Source: Microbotryum silenes-acaulis
Lineage: Eukaryota; Basidiomycota; Microbotryomycetes; Microbotryales; Microbotryaceae
Reading direction: 5' to 3'
Assembly: GCA_003665825.1 (NCBI GenBank)
Contig: QPFY01000006.1
Span: 62,001 to 126,000, forward strand
Length of the DNA: 64,000 bases
Position numbers and translations under genes: made by a program. A model generated the notes under the pieces. It saw nothing but the letters and a program-made list of their open reading frames with translations. It did not search any database and was not told the origin of the DNA. Of this stretch, positions 43,253-59,206 are shown piece by piece; position 1 is the first letter of the stretch, and each line of letters begins with the position of its first letter.

Positions 43253-46200
43253 CTCGAACAATCTCAGATCCGAAGCACAGCGACAACGACGACTTCGCGA
43301 GAGGCAGCAGCGGCGAATCGAAGAAGACGACGTCGCGCAAATTGGATCGTCGAGTCAATCTGCACCGGCAGCAGGCAGTCTCAATGTCGCACGGCGAGTG
43401 CGACGGACCCGCAGTCCTTCACCTCCTGGCTTGAGATTCGTTCGTCCACGCTTTGAAGCAGTTCCAGACCTCTCTCGCGACGCGGGTTCAAGTACAGGCG
43501 CAACTGCGACTTCAGCCACTACTGTCGTCGATTGACGATCCGCGGCGCAGCGTCAACGACATCAACGCGCAAGAGAGCGATCGAGCCAGACCGTCCCAAC
43601 TGCGCTGCTACCGTTGCCAGGAGGGCCTTTTCCCCGGCACGATCTTGGATCGATGACGTTGCAATGTCCGATCTGTTCGGCTCTACACTGGGAGTTCGAA
43701 AAATCACCGACCCCAGGCAGCGTCACACCCCCGGAGCTGCTCGCGCTTCTGACTGGCGATGGTCCAGGTTAGTACACGTCGATCCGTTCAACTTGCTAGA
43801 TTGAGTACAGCGGACTAACAGCCTTGCTGACTATCCGTGAAACATGTTCCGGGACCGCATTCTTGCATTCAATGAAAACCTTGCTATGGCATCATTCGGC
43901 ACGAGCAAAGGCCATGGCATCATCAGCGGCTCCGGACCACCATCTTTCTACCTGAGCGGAATGGTATTTCACCGTATCGGCACGCTAGCACCAGCCCCAG
44001 CAGACGACCCAGTCTTTGCCCAGATTCTATTCCTGGCTCCGACGGAACGCATTGAAGCCCGACGGAGATTCAATGGACCACCTGAAGAAGTACGACGTCT
44101 GGACTCGGCGTATCAGCAGATTGTTCCCGTACTCGACGGCATGCTGCAACTCCACAACACGCGCGTAAAACTGTTCTTGACAGCAAAAGAATTCATGGAC
44201 AGTGAAGCGTCTCACATGTACCAGCTGCGCTTACTTGCACCGCGCAATCGAGACCCAAGAACCTACAACTTGCCGACGCAAGACGAGGTGGCCGTCATTC
44301 TACCCGGAGACGAGACCGAGTACCGATCTTCAAGAAGAGAGATCGTCGTTCGGTTACGTCACCCGCCAAACAATGACAGCCGCGGAATTCAGCTCATTCC
44401 CGATGGTCACCCTGCACTCATGGCGCTCACATACCCGCTATTGTTACCATATGGCGAAGACTGGTACCACGACAGAATTCCGCTCAGCCAAAACGCTATC
44501 GCAACAGAGGCAGCACGGCGCGTGCGGGACGAACACGGTGTCTTGCAACAAACAACAGATAACGCCAACGCCAACCCACAAACCGGACAGGGCGGATCCA
44601 AACGTGTGATGCAGAGCCAATTCAACGCGTACTATTTCCATATTCGTCCTCAGATTATCAGTTACCCGACGTTGTTCCTTGGGGGCCGATTGTTCCAGAA
44701 ATTTGTCGCCGACGCCTGGGCAGTAACTGAACAAGAACGAATCCGAAAAAGCTCAGAGCCGAAGAGTATTCGTCCCTTCAAGCAAGCCTGGCTGAAGGAC
44801 TCGATCCCGCGCAGATTGGTAAAAGAGTCATTCTACCGTCGTCACATACCGGATCGCCACGCCAAATGGCCCAACTTTACCAAGATGCTATGGCCATCGT
44901 TCGTGTTTTTGGTGCTCCGGACATATTCATCACAATGACATGCAACCCTGCCTGGTCGGAAATTGTCAACGCGTTGCTTCCTGGCCAAACCGCATCCGAC
45001 CGTCCCGACATAGTAGCACGAGTCTTTCACGGTAAATTGAAAGCTCTTCTTGCGGATGTATTAGGCGTTCATCGTGCGCCGGGAGTCTTTGGAAAGGTAT
45101 GTCAATTGGCGCGGTCAATATTAAATGGATAGAATGCTCACGAGTCTCAATTCTTTGCGCAGGTCATGGCATATGTCTATGTTGTCGAATTTCAAAAGCG
45201 CGGGCTGCCTCACGCCCATATCCTTTTGATCATGGATCCAGAAGACAAACCAAAAACAAACAACGACTACGACAAGATAGTGACCGCAGAAATACCCGAC
45301 CCCAACAAATTCCCTGCATTGTTTGAGACCATCACAAACTGCATGCTACACCGGCAATGTGATCGTCCCGGCAAGCATACCTGCCATGACGACCATGGAA
45401 AATGTACCAAAGGGTTTCCCAAACGACTCCAACCGCGCACGACCAGCGAAGACGGTGGCTATCCACACTACCAGCGTCGCGGCATACACCAATATGTCAA
45501 ATTCCCGGGCACAGCGCAAGAAGAAGTTTATACGGATGCAAACGTTGTTCCAACAAATCCGTTCCTTGCTTCCAAGTACAACTGTCATGTCAACGTGGAA
45601 ATCGCAAGCGGTGTTGCTGCGATCAAGTACGTTTACAAGGGCCACGACCGTACTTCATTCACGATCGACGAACCCGGAGCTCGAGACGAAATCAACAACT
45701 TCCTTGACGCTCGCTATGTTTGCGCTCCCAAAGCCATTCACCGGATATTTCGATTCGGGATGCACGATCGGGATCCCGCAGTGACCAGACTTGCGCTGCA
45801 CCTCCCGAATGAGCAAGGAGTTCGGTTCGACCCAGATCACGGAGCACCAGATTTATCAGCGCCACCGGAAACGACGTTAACCGCCTTCATCAAATTGTGC
45901 GCCAAGACGCCGCCCGATCACAACGCACGAGAATTGCTTTACGTCGACGTGCCAACCCGATTCAGATGGAACAACGAAGATCGAGCTTGGGTTCCACGAA
46001 AAGTTGACAACCGGACAATCGGAAGAATCTACTTTTGTGGTCCTGAAGGCGGAGAGCGATACTACTTGCGACTACTTCTTCTGAAGGTGCCTTCTCCGAC
46101 ATCGTTTGCGCATCTGAGGACTTTCAATGGTTTTGAGTTTCGAACATTCCGGGAAGCCTGTGTCGAACAGGGGCTCCTACGCAACGACGCTGAAGCCGAC

Positions 46201-48388
46201 AGATGTCTGACCGAAGCAGCGGTCTTCCGTACTGGCCACGAGCTGCGACACCTGTTTGCCATGCTGTTAATGGCCGATGATGGAGTGACAAACGCGACGC
46301 AGTTGTGGACGAAGCACTATGACAACCTCACCCAGGACGTCGAGTACCACCTCCGAAACCAAAGGCAACAGATGATGATCACGCCCGAGCATGTCGCTAA
46401 CTGGGGGCTGCTTCAGCTCAACAATATTCTGCAACGACTCGACTCCTCATTATCAGACCACGGCCTGCCGCTGCCAACGATTCAGTTCGATGACGAAACT
46501 TCAACAAATCATCTTATCATGGAGGAATCAGCCACAGCAGCGGAGCTCCACGAATTGGAGGGTCTCTGGAGGAAGAACATTGAGTCGTGCAACACCGAAC
46601 AACGCATTGTTGTTGAAACTGTTCTTGACTCAATCCTGAACAACCGCGGAAAGGTCTTCTTCATCGATGCTCCAGGAGGGACAGGCAAAACGTTCTTGGA
46701 AAAAACGATCCTTGCTCGGATTCGGTCCGAGGGAAAATACGCTCTTGCCGTTGCACCATCGGGTATTGCTGCACTGCTACTGCCAAAAGGAAGAACGGCA
46801 CATTCACGGTTCAAGATCCCGATCGACATCTTCGACGACTCTACGTGCAACATTCCGAAACAAGGACAGCTCGCCGAGCTTTTTCGGATGTGCGACTTGA
46901 TCGTCTGGGACGAAGCACCGATGCAGCACCGTCGATGTTTCCAGCTGGTGGACAGGATGTTGCAAGATGTGCGATCCTCAACGGCTCGATTCGGTGGAGT
47001 GACCGTCGTGTTGGCAGGTGTGTTCCATTCTCTCTAAAGACAGCGCAGGGCAGTATGATTAACTGACCGGTTGGACTGTGACATCACAGGAGATCCGAAG
47101 CAATGCCTTCCCGTTATTCCCAAGTCATCGCCTGCACAAATCGTCGACGCTTGCATCATGAATGCCGACTTCGGGGGGAAGTTGAAGTTGGGAAATGGGA
47201 ATTCCCGGAACTGAGTGTTACAGAGAACAAAAGAAGGTTTGGCTGAATGAGAGTCGAACTCAGGTCCACTCCATTAATCAGAGTTGCTCTGACCTCTGAG
47301 CTACTCAACCAGCGGGAATAGGTCAAAGCGGCGGTGCACCCGAGTCAGGCCGGCGGCGGTTCTCGGAGCCACGGCGGGCGGACTGGTGCGCGGCCACATT
47401 GACTTCTACTGTTGAGGTGCTTCATCTCTCTGTAAGTAGTAGTCCTTGCCTGACTCTTAGACCCTATACTAACAGCGGCACGGTGCAAGCGCAGACAAAC
47501 ATGCATCTTCTGGCCGCTGCAGACCGCATGACCGAAACGGAACGGGCAAAGGCACAGGACTTTGCAAATTGGCTCCTAGGAGTTGGAGACGGCTCGGCGA
47601 ACAAGACAGAAGACTCCATCGCGCTCCCACATGAGCTTCTCCTGCCGGCGACCACGAGGAACAGAGCCGGGTTAATCAGACACATTTATCCCATGCCCGC
47701 GCTCGAACTGGACAACATGTCAATAGGCGAAAAAGTCGAATACTTCCGAGATCGAGCAATTCTGGCGCCCAAAAAACTCGCAGGTGGATCAGATCAACGA
47801 CATGGTGCTCGACCTGCTGCCGGGTGACGCTCAAACGTTCTACAGCGCGGATTCGGTCGAAAACGAAGACGAATCACTGTTCTCGATCGAGTACCTTCAG
47901 AGTCTCAACATCGCCAGGATGCCGTTGCATGCTGCAAAATTCAAAGTAGGATGTCCCGTTATGCTCCTCCGGAACTTGGATCCGGCTGCGGGGCTGTGCA
48001 ACGGCACAAGACTATTGTTAACTCGGTTACACACCCGCGTCCTCGAGACAATCATCCTCACAGGAGATCATGCTGGGCAGCCCGTCTTATTGCCGCGCAT
48101 CACACTGAAAACAGGATCATCAGCTGGTCTTCCGTTCACTCTGCACCGGACCCAGTTTCCTATTCGGCTGGCAATGGCTATGACCATCAACAAGTCGCAG
48201 GGGCAGTCACTTGCGCAGGTAGGGGTGTGTCTGGAAACACCCGTTCTCACGGCCAGTTGTACGTCGCGTTGTCCCGAGCAACAAATGTGGACGGTGTCAG
48301 AGTTTTGCTTTATCAGACTGAGAATGGAGAAGCGGATAATGTAACAGAAAACATAGTTTTTAGAATGGTTTTTGAGTTGATGAAATGA
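43077..48388 (+). pseudogene. Helitron RepHel protein (Rep nuclease plus PIF1-like helicase), disrupted
   Basis: Order: Arg/Gln-rich N-terminus (RRRQRERAERAAREAARV) at 43077; a zinc-finger-like CPICSALHWEFE at about 43654; the Helitron_like_N region from 43844 (NLAMASFGTSKGHGIISGSG, PSFYLSGMVFHRIG); after a frame change in an A5 run near 44752, LRAEEYSSLQASLAEGLDPA, GKRVILPSSHTGSPRQMAQL, FITMTCNPAWSEI; an intron near 45096-45162; the Rep HUH motif KRGLPHAHILLIMD; AAIKYVYKGHDR, where one tyrosine of the Y2 pair seems lost; then helicase motifs GTGKT, VAPSGIAALLL, DLIVWDEAPM, MTINKSQGQSL and, after a second frameshift near 48240, SHGQLYVALSRATNVDG. With two frameshifts, an internal insertion and a shortened Y2 site it cannot encode a working RepHel. 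Confidence 0.87.
47186..47372 (-). repeat. 187-bp tRNA-like (SINE-like) repeat, copy 1, inside the Helitron
   Basis: Nearly identical to 52129-52315. In minus orientation it contains a tRNA-like core (about 47241-47316): D-arm GCTC/GAGC, anticodon stem ACTCT/GGAGT, T-arm TGAG/CTCA with loop TTCGACT, and a seven-pair acceptor. It interrupts the helicase frame between CIMNADF and the segment resuming HIDFY near 47398. The 3' part (sense) has CTTCTTTTGTT, also found after the tRNA-like core of the 42210-42366 element. Confidence 0.75.
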
Positions 48389-50668
48389 AGAGTTACCTCA
48401 AAGCTCCATAGAGAAGCTCCGCCAATTAGCAGGTGAGGGATGGATGTCCGGCTGACTCCTAACCGCTGGAACCGCTGGCACCTTGACTAATTCTCCAACG
48501 GCGACAGTGGCTGTGGCCTGACTGGGCGTATCATGGAAGCTCGGCAAACGTTATGGGAAGTGTCGGCCAGTGCGCCAATTCCGCCATTAGAGGCCCCGCC
48601 AGCGTGTCACGGCTTGCCGACACTGGGCTTCACTACACGACGTTCCGCGGCCGTCCGCGACATTCTATGAGCCCGGTTTAACCTGAGGCGCAGGCTTCTC
48701 CATCTTTCTCCCTCCTGCTCTTCACAGCTTACCCATCGCACCTCATCCCATTGCCACTCATGAAAGGAGCCGGAACACAACCAGCTTACAACGTCGCGGA
48801 TGGGCAACGAAGAGCTCTGTCAGTCGATGATGTCGATCAACTTGCCGCGATATACGCGGAACAACGCACCACCCTCTCCTCCCTGAAGGCTGACGGCCAC
48901 GAAATAATCAAGTTACCCGAAGGTCACTATGGTCACGCGGTCCTGGCCCAGGACACGGCTCAAGTAGTTGTCACAATGCTTGGGAAGATCGTGTCGATTG
49001 ATCCCTCAACAGGGATGCCTCCCGTGTAGTAAGTGACGCGAACAGCAAAACGTTTAGGGGAGCAGCCCATTGATATACCTTCATGATGTCAACCAACCAC
49101 CTATTCAGCCTCAGAGATGCGGACATCGAATGGGTGGGCCGACCCGAACTGTTCTCCAGACAAATCGGCCTCGGTGTAAGGCCCAGTCGTGGGGCCTTGC
49201 AAGTAACAGGATACGAGTATGTATTCCAAAGAATAAACTGGTCAGAAGGGAAGAGAGGGTCTACTTCCCGACAAGGCTTAAGGCCAGACGCGCGTCAGGC
49301 CTTGAGTAACTACGGAGTATTACACTCGAGCTCGCGACACCCGAAGCGGTCGTCGTGGAAGCTCTGCAACGAATACGGGACAAGTTTTCTCAAGAAATGG
49401 CTGCAGCATGCAGCATAGCTACGGATTCAAGTAAGTAACTTCATGAACTGTGCTCTAGGTGTGGGATTGTTGAGGAGCTAATGGAAAACTACCAAGCAGC
49501 AATTCCCTTCAACACATCTTCGTTGAATGTCAACCCTCGAGTTGTTTTTCTTCACCATCAACTGGTGACACTGCATTCATGAGTTATCACTTGACATTGG
49601 CTGTGCAGTCTTAGGTATGATGGGAAAACTCATATATGAAAAACATACATTGGACGTCAGTAACAGGAGGTGACCCTATCCCCAAAAAGGGCGGGCACCC
49701 ACCGTGGCCTGCCTGGGAAAACGACAGCGATGCCGAAAAATACCACATGTTCTACAACAACGCTCGCGAAGGAAGCTACAATGGGCGAAAAGTAGCAAAG
49801 TCTTACGCTACGCCGCTGCCCGTCAACGTTGACGGCCATGCTGACCTGTACGCACACCGTCCTAAGGGTGGGGGACGTATGTGCAGTCATGTGCTCGATA
49901 CAAGGCAGAACGTGGAAGTCACAGGCCACAGGAAAATACAGCGGAAGGATTGACTTTGTACCGCTGAGAATCCGGGTCCATGGGACACTAAATGTGAGTC
50001 TTCACTGCCATCGCTACTGATGGACAGCAGATACTGATAGTTGCAATAAACGAATCACGCCAAAAACAGACCTCTGGTTCCGCGAATTGCGGCTCACCAT
50101 CCCGTGGCAGCTCGCAAGTCAAGCTTGCGACACCCGTGAAAAGGTCCACACTCGACGCGGGTCTCGACGACAGTCTGAGCCCTTCATCTCTCCCGAAGAA
50201 CAAAAAAGTAGTTCAGTGATGAAATGAAGGCTCTGTATCGTCGTCGCGCGGTCCTCTCCCCTAGGTTTCCGTTGCTGAACAGTACCGCAGCTGTTGCAGC
50301 AAAGTACATCACATTGCAGCAGGTCAACGGTTACGGTGGGAGGTGGTGCGCGGAGCGCGCCGCCGCACCTAAGTCTACATAAAAGAATGCACGACTTAAA
50401 TAAGGTTCTCAGCCGCGCGCGCGTGCGGATCTTCCCCGCCCCACGGTCCGGGAGGTGCGGGCGGAGCTCGCAACAACCTTCATTTACGCAGGGAGGTGGG
50501 CGCGGAGCGCCCCCCCCCCCCGAGCCCTAGTGTCAAAAAAAAAATGCGCATCCGGCTGGGCTTTTGGGGGTCCTGTCCCGCGCGGTGTTGCAAGTAGTAT
50601 TTGTTGCGGACTCACACCCTCTTGACCTCGCCGCCAGCTTTCTGTGCCCTCTACAAACGAATACCAAA
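48389..50668 (+). other. Accessory region with short unrecognised reading frames
   Basis: About 2.3 kb without a recognised gene. Three plus-strand stretches have protein-like composition: 48751-49029 (NVADGQRRALSVDDVDQLAA, then PEGHYGHAVLAQDTAQVVVT), 49083-49418 (NHLFSLRDADIEWVGRPELF; a second frame at about 49324-49430 also looks coding), and 49636-49953 (GGHPPWPAWENDSDAEKYHM, VAKSYATPLPVNVDGHADLY). They could be exons of one or more decayed genes carried by or inserted near the Helitron. I do not recognise any domain. A C-homopolymer precedes 50525. Confidence 0.35.
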
Positions 50669-52128
50669 ATGTTCGGCCGTCGTCGTCGCCCTGGGCAGAT
50701 CAGGCTGCCCAAGTTGAGGCCCCAAGACATGGAAGATCACCCTAGTGCGCGCCGGGCTCCCGGCCACGTGAAGATCAAAATCTACGGAGGCGGTCACATC
50801 GAGATTGCCAAGAACCCACCCCGACGCACAGCAGCAACAGTAGCAGCATCAGCATCAACTCCGAATCCTCCTCAGCTGGCGGCACCCTTCATCGACTCGG
50901 CATTGGCATTTGCTGGCGACACGTCGGATCCTGGTGATGACTTCGGGCTAGGTGAAGAAGACGGAGAAACTATCGATATGAACTAGACGGTGGGGCTACG
51001 TCCGAGGATGATGGTGGATTCGAGCAAGATTTTCATCATGACACGTCTCCTTTCCTCGAACCCTGCCCACTCGAGATCTACGAGTTGCAAGACGTCGAGC
51101 AGATGACACTCGACCAGCTCAGAAGCGAACTCGCCCCTTCCTTCAACCCCGCACACACACGCGAAAGGGTGAAAACGACATATCTCTCTTTCCTTACGCG
51201 TGAGGCAAGACTGCGCAAGCTCAAACGCCCTCGACTCTTCGTACAATATCAGTCACTTGTGATGGGCAGCAAGTGGCGACTCAATCCGCGCATCATCGAG
51301 GCCGAGGATGTGGAGAGCGGCAGCCCCGACAGGGTGGACCCGCGGCCGTGTGAGTGTGAACTTACCAAAAACCGACACATTCTGGTACATGGCGCCACCA
51401 GTCGTGAGTACATCCGAATCTGCTGCCCCCTTGTATTTCTATGGAATGCTGATAGCTCAATTGGTTTATATCGTCATCGCCACCGCTTGTCAAAGGCTTT
51501 CTCCTCGAGGTATCCTTCTGTACGCTATCCGACACCTGGTGGCTTCGAGGGTCACGTGACAAGCATGCGATCCGCCGGTGAGCCCCACATACCCCCCCCC
51601 CCAGGCTTCCGCTGACCTTGCACATCACACATACCTTGGATCGTACCAATAGGTACATATGGTACCAACCTCGAGCTTTCCGCTTTTGCGAGTCTTTATC
51701 GGCGACCTGTGAGAGTGTCTCAGCCGGGTCTCGTATTCGTCATCTCTTGCGGAGAGCCGGACAAAAAGCGGGCAAAAAACACCAGTCATCAGACTTCAGC
51801 CGATCCAACGGGCAGCGATTCGGCTCTTGATTCTTCGCTCAACCGTTCTCGCAGCGTAGCTCGTCGTTCGGCGGCATCGGCAGACGACAAAGCCTCATCG
51901 AGCCCTCCCGCAACCCTCCCAAGCTCGCGCAGAACGTGCCACAAGGCCGACGCACAAAGCCAACAGGTTCCGGGGCAATGTAGCAATGCTCGGACCCTTC
52001 GATCTCGGGACCGAAATCCCGCGCGACCACTTCGGACATGTGACTCTGACGACACCCGAAAGATGCGAGAAAAAGATGAAGGAAGGAATGCATCTACTAC
52101 GCACTTTCCTTATCAATCTAGCAGCTGT
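50669..52128 (+). pseudogene. OTU-like cysteine protease gene remnant
   Basis: Reading-frame pieces appear to belong together. 50669-50986 (FGRRRRPGQIRLPKLRPQD ... GLGEEDGET) shifts frame near 50965 into YELDGGATSEDDGG and LEIYELQDVEQMTLDQLRSE, ending near ILVHGATS (51402). Further exon-like pieces follow: VRYAIRHLVASRVTS-like residues near 51520-51565, then after an acceptor near 51650 GTYGTNLELSAFASLYRRPV and RVSQPGLVFVISC, followed by a Ser-rich tail up to the repeat at 52129. The GTYGxNLELSAFAxLYRR block matches the C-terminal part of OTU deubiquitinase domains, including the region before the catalytic His. The catalytic DGNC segment is not evident. OTU proteases are known passengers or domains of some Helitrons. 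The first half is unassigned. Confidence 0.5.
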
Positions 52129-52315
52129 AGTTGGGAAATGGGAATTCCCGGAACTGAGTGTTACAGAGAACAAAAGAAGATTTGGCTGGATGAGAGTCGA
52201 ACTCAGGTCCACTCCATTAATCAGAGTTGCTCTGACCTCTGAGCTACTCAACCAGCGGGAATAGGTCAAAGCGGCGGCGCACCCGAGTCAGGCCGGCGGC
52301 GGTTCTCGGAGCCAC
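52129..52315 (-). repeat. 187-bp tRNA-like (SINE-like) repeat, copy 2
   Basis: Matches 47186-47372 from AGTTGGGAAATGG to CGGAGCCAC with only a few substitutions. It truncates the Ser-rich tail of the OTU-like remnant and lies 69 bp upstream of the LINE ORF1 start. Confidence 0.75.
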
Positions 52316-52383
52316 TCACTTCACTTCGAAATCGCCCTACCGCAGTCTTCGATACTCGAGTTAACAAGTGATACACCGACAAG

Positions 52384-53928
52384 ATGTCTACAGGAGACCC
52401 TGGGTCCCCACTGCCGGCACCGCCACCACCGGTGTCCGCCACCAGCGTCCAGCCACCCCGCGACCAGATCCCGATAAGCTCGAAGAAGACGCAAGTCACG
52501 GGCCCCGCCACCGCCGCACCCAACTATGCCGCCGCTGCGAGTCAGATGACGACTCAGTCACCTGAACAACAGCGTGCCAAGGCTCTGGGCAGCCTCCTAC
52601 AAGCCATGGGTGCTGTACCCGGAAACCGCATGGATCGTTGGGTCCAGGCCATCTACTTCGCCGAACTCTACCCCGTCGCCACCGCCACATCGCTGAAATT
52701 TTCGGCCTTGAACGCGAACCGGTCTGTCGAGAACATCTTTGATTACGCCCTTGAAGTGACTCTGTCTCACCAGAGCGCCTCGCGAGTGTCTCATGCCGAC
52801 AAGACCGATCTTGTGGCCTGCGTCACGAGGCTGCTATCGCCGATCTCTCCTATCTGCTTTGAGCCTGGAGTTCCTCTGCCGGACCACCTTGCGGCCTATC
52901 AACCACAGATCTTAGGCGTACAACATTCATCAATCCTGCGTAATGGGGCGGCTCACCATCGCGTTACGGTTGGGTTCGTCACCGGCGAGGCACGTGACTC
53001 CGCGCTTACGACGCCCCCCGCTCTCACTTGGCGATCGGCGAAGGCCCGCTTCGCGAAATCTCACAGGTTCCACCATAACATGGTCGAGCTTCGAATTAAC
53101 GTCGGTGTTCAAGGAGTGCCTTCCATGGACGCCATCATCAAATCGTTCCAATCACTAGTGCAGGACTTGTCAGGCAAGGGACATTCGTGCCAACTTGTGC
53201 AGGTTCTGCACGTTATCAGCGTGGACAACGCCTCGGCCTTCGCCCACGTTGCCGGAGACTACTCCGCTTTCCTACACTTCGATGACGACTCCCTATTCCA
53301 ACACCCCAACACGACCTTGAAGGAGATTCTACCTTCGAGGATTGACCTTCCCACTCGAGGCATCCCGGTTACCGCCCTTTGCCATGACTATGAGAAGGAG
53401 GCGGCTTGCGGTAGGTGCCACTTTGTGGGTCACGTGGGAACCTGCGGATTGGATCAGGAGAGGAAGCGAAAGGAGGCTCACAACGGCAACAGCAACAGCA
53501 ACAAGAACACCATCACCAACAACACCAACATTGTGGAGGCCGAGGTCCCCATTCCTGTGCCGGTTGTTAACAGGATCGCATCACAGAATCGCTTCGCCGG
53601 GCTCGAGGTCGAGGAGGGACAGGAGGAAGAGGTAACTGGCCGGAGGAATCGGGGGAGGAGGACGCTGGTGATAAGGCGGATGACGAGGACTCGGAGATGG
53701 AATCGGAGGCGACCGCGAAAACGGAGGTCATCAAAATTGAGAGCGAGGACAAGTCGGTTTTAGAGGACCGCAGAGGATCCGATGGAGAGGTGATGGCGGA
53801 TGGAAGGGGCGAAACAGAAAGCAAGGTGGCGACGGAGATGGAGGAAGAGGAGGTGGCGACGGAGGTGGACAATGTGGACGAGGCGGGGGGAGCGACGAAA
53901 GCGGAGAATGCGGAAGCGACGGACTTAG
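52384..53928 (+). pseudogene. LINE ORF1 (Gag-like RNA-binding protein), 5' part, copy 2
   Basis: Begins [20 protein letters not shown]. After a Pro/Thr-rich N-terminus come [40 protein letters not shown], then the knuckle [13 protein letters not shown] (CX2CX4HX3C), then an acidic tail. Near 53640 the coding signal changes frame (to [20 protein letters not shown]), a shift present in both LINE copies. The ORF is cut by Copia A at 53929 and continues at 63254. ORF1 proteins of LINEs bind their own RNA during target-primed reverse transcription. Confidence 0.75.
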
Positions 53929-54131
53929 TGTCAGAGTGTATATTGCTGTTTCATCCCACTTGTCTTCCTGATTATAAATAGTTACTAGTTGTTGATATTA
54001 GTTGCCTCACGCGGCTCGTGCCTGCCTCGCGTGCGCTCCCTTAGCGCCTCTTTTCTTTCTCCAACTATCTTTACTATCATCTTCGGCTCTCGTACTTACG
54101 TATCTCGTGCCTTGGCTTCAGGTTCCCAAAA
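53929..54131 (+). repeat. Copia A copy 2, 5' LTR (203 bp)
   Basis: Begins TGTCAGAGTGTATATTGC and ends GGTTCCCAAAA; contains TATAAATAG. Confidence 0.9.
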
Positions 54132-54143
54132 GGTTATGAGCCC
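54132..54143 (+). promoter_or_regulatory. Copia A primer-binding site, copy 2
   Basis: GGTTATGAGCCC, complementary to the initiator tRNA-Met anticodon arm. The gag start ATG (54136-54138) lies inside it. Confidence 0.8.
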
Positions 54144-54247
54144 ACCGAACCTACCAGCGGCGGGCGACCCCGACGATCACGGTGACATGGCATCTACGCC
54201 TCCTCTACCACCGTCATCAACGTCGCCTCCGCTACCTCCATCACGCT

Positions 54248-54462
54248 AATAAGAGACTGACGAGCGTGTAATCCAACCGTCAGTTAATTGCAACGAAAGT
54301 GGCTGTGAAGCTAAACATGCGTACCTGACGAGCGTGTAATCCAACCGTGGAGAGAAGACAACGGTTGGTGCGCATCGCCAGGCTTCACTAAACAGACGAG
54401 CGCTTCTAAACAGATTACCAATGAACGCGCCATTCCTAACCCTCATTCCCAACACACCAACT
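54248..54462 (-). repeat. Copia B 3' LTR (215 bp)
   Basis: Contains two copies of the 23-bp phrase TGACGAGCGTGTAATCCAAC(CGT) flanking 45 bp; the 5' LTR has only one copy of the phrase. Confidence 0.88.
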
Positions 54463-54609
54463 CGCCCCTTCACGCGATGAATCGATAAGCCCCATCGCGT
54501 GTACAAACTGATAGTGCTTCTGAGTTCCGAGCCCTTTGGTGAGGACATCCGCAGCCATGGTGCCCGTGGGCACCCAGACCATCTCGATTGTGCCCTCCGC
54601 AATGTGATC

Positions 54610-59201
<4,592 letters not shown>

Positions 59202-59206
59202 ACGCT

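Larger units (their letters stand above)
42850..48388 (+). mobile_element. Helitron (rolling-circle transposon), decayed
   Basis: Contains the Rep (HUH) and PIF1-like helicase parts described separately, on the plus strand over about 5.3 kb. The terminal TC and CTRR-hairpin were not placed, so the boundaries are those of the recognisable coding region. A 187-bp tRNA-like repeat has inserted inside it at 47186-47372. Confidence 0.8.
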
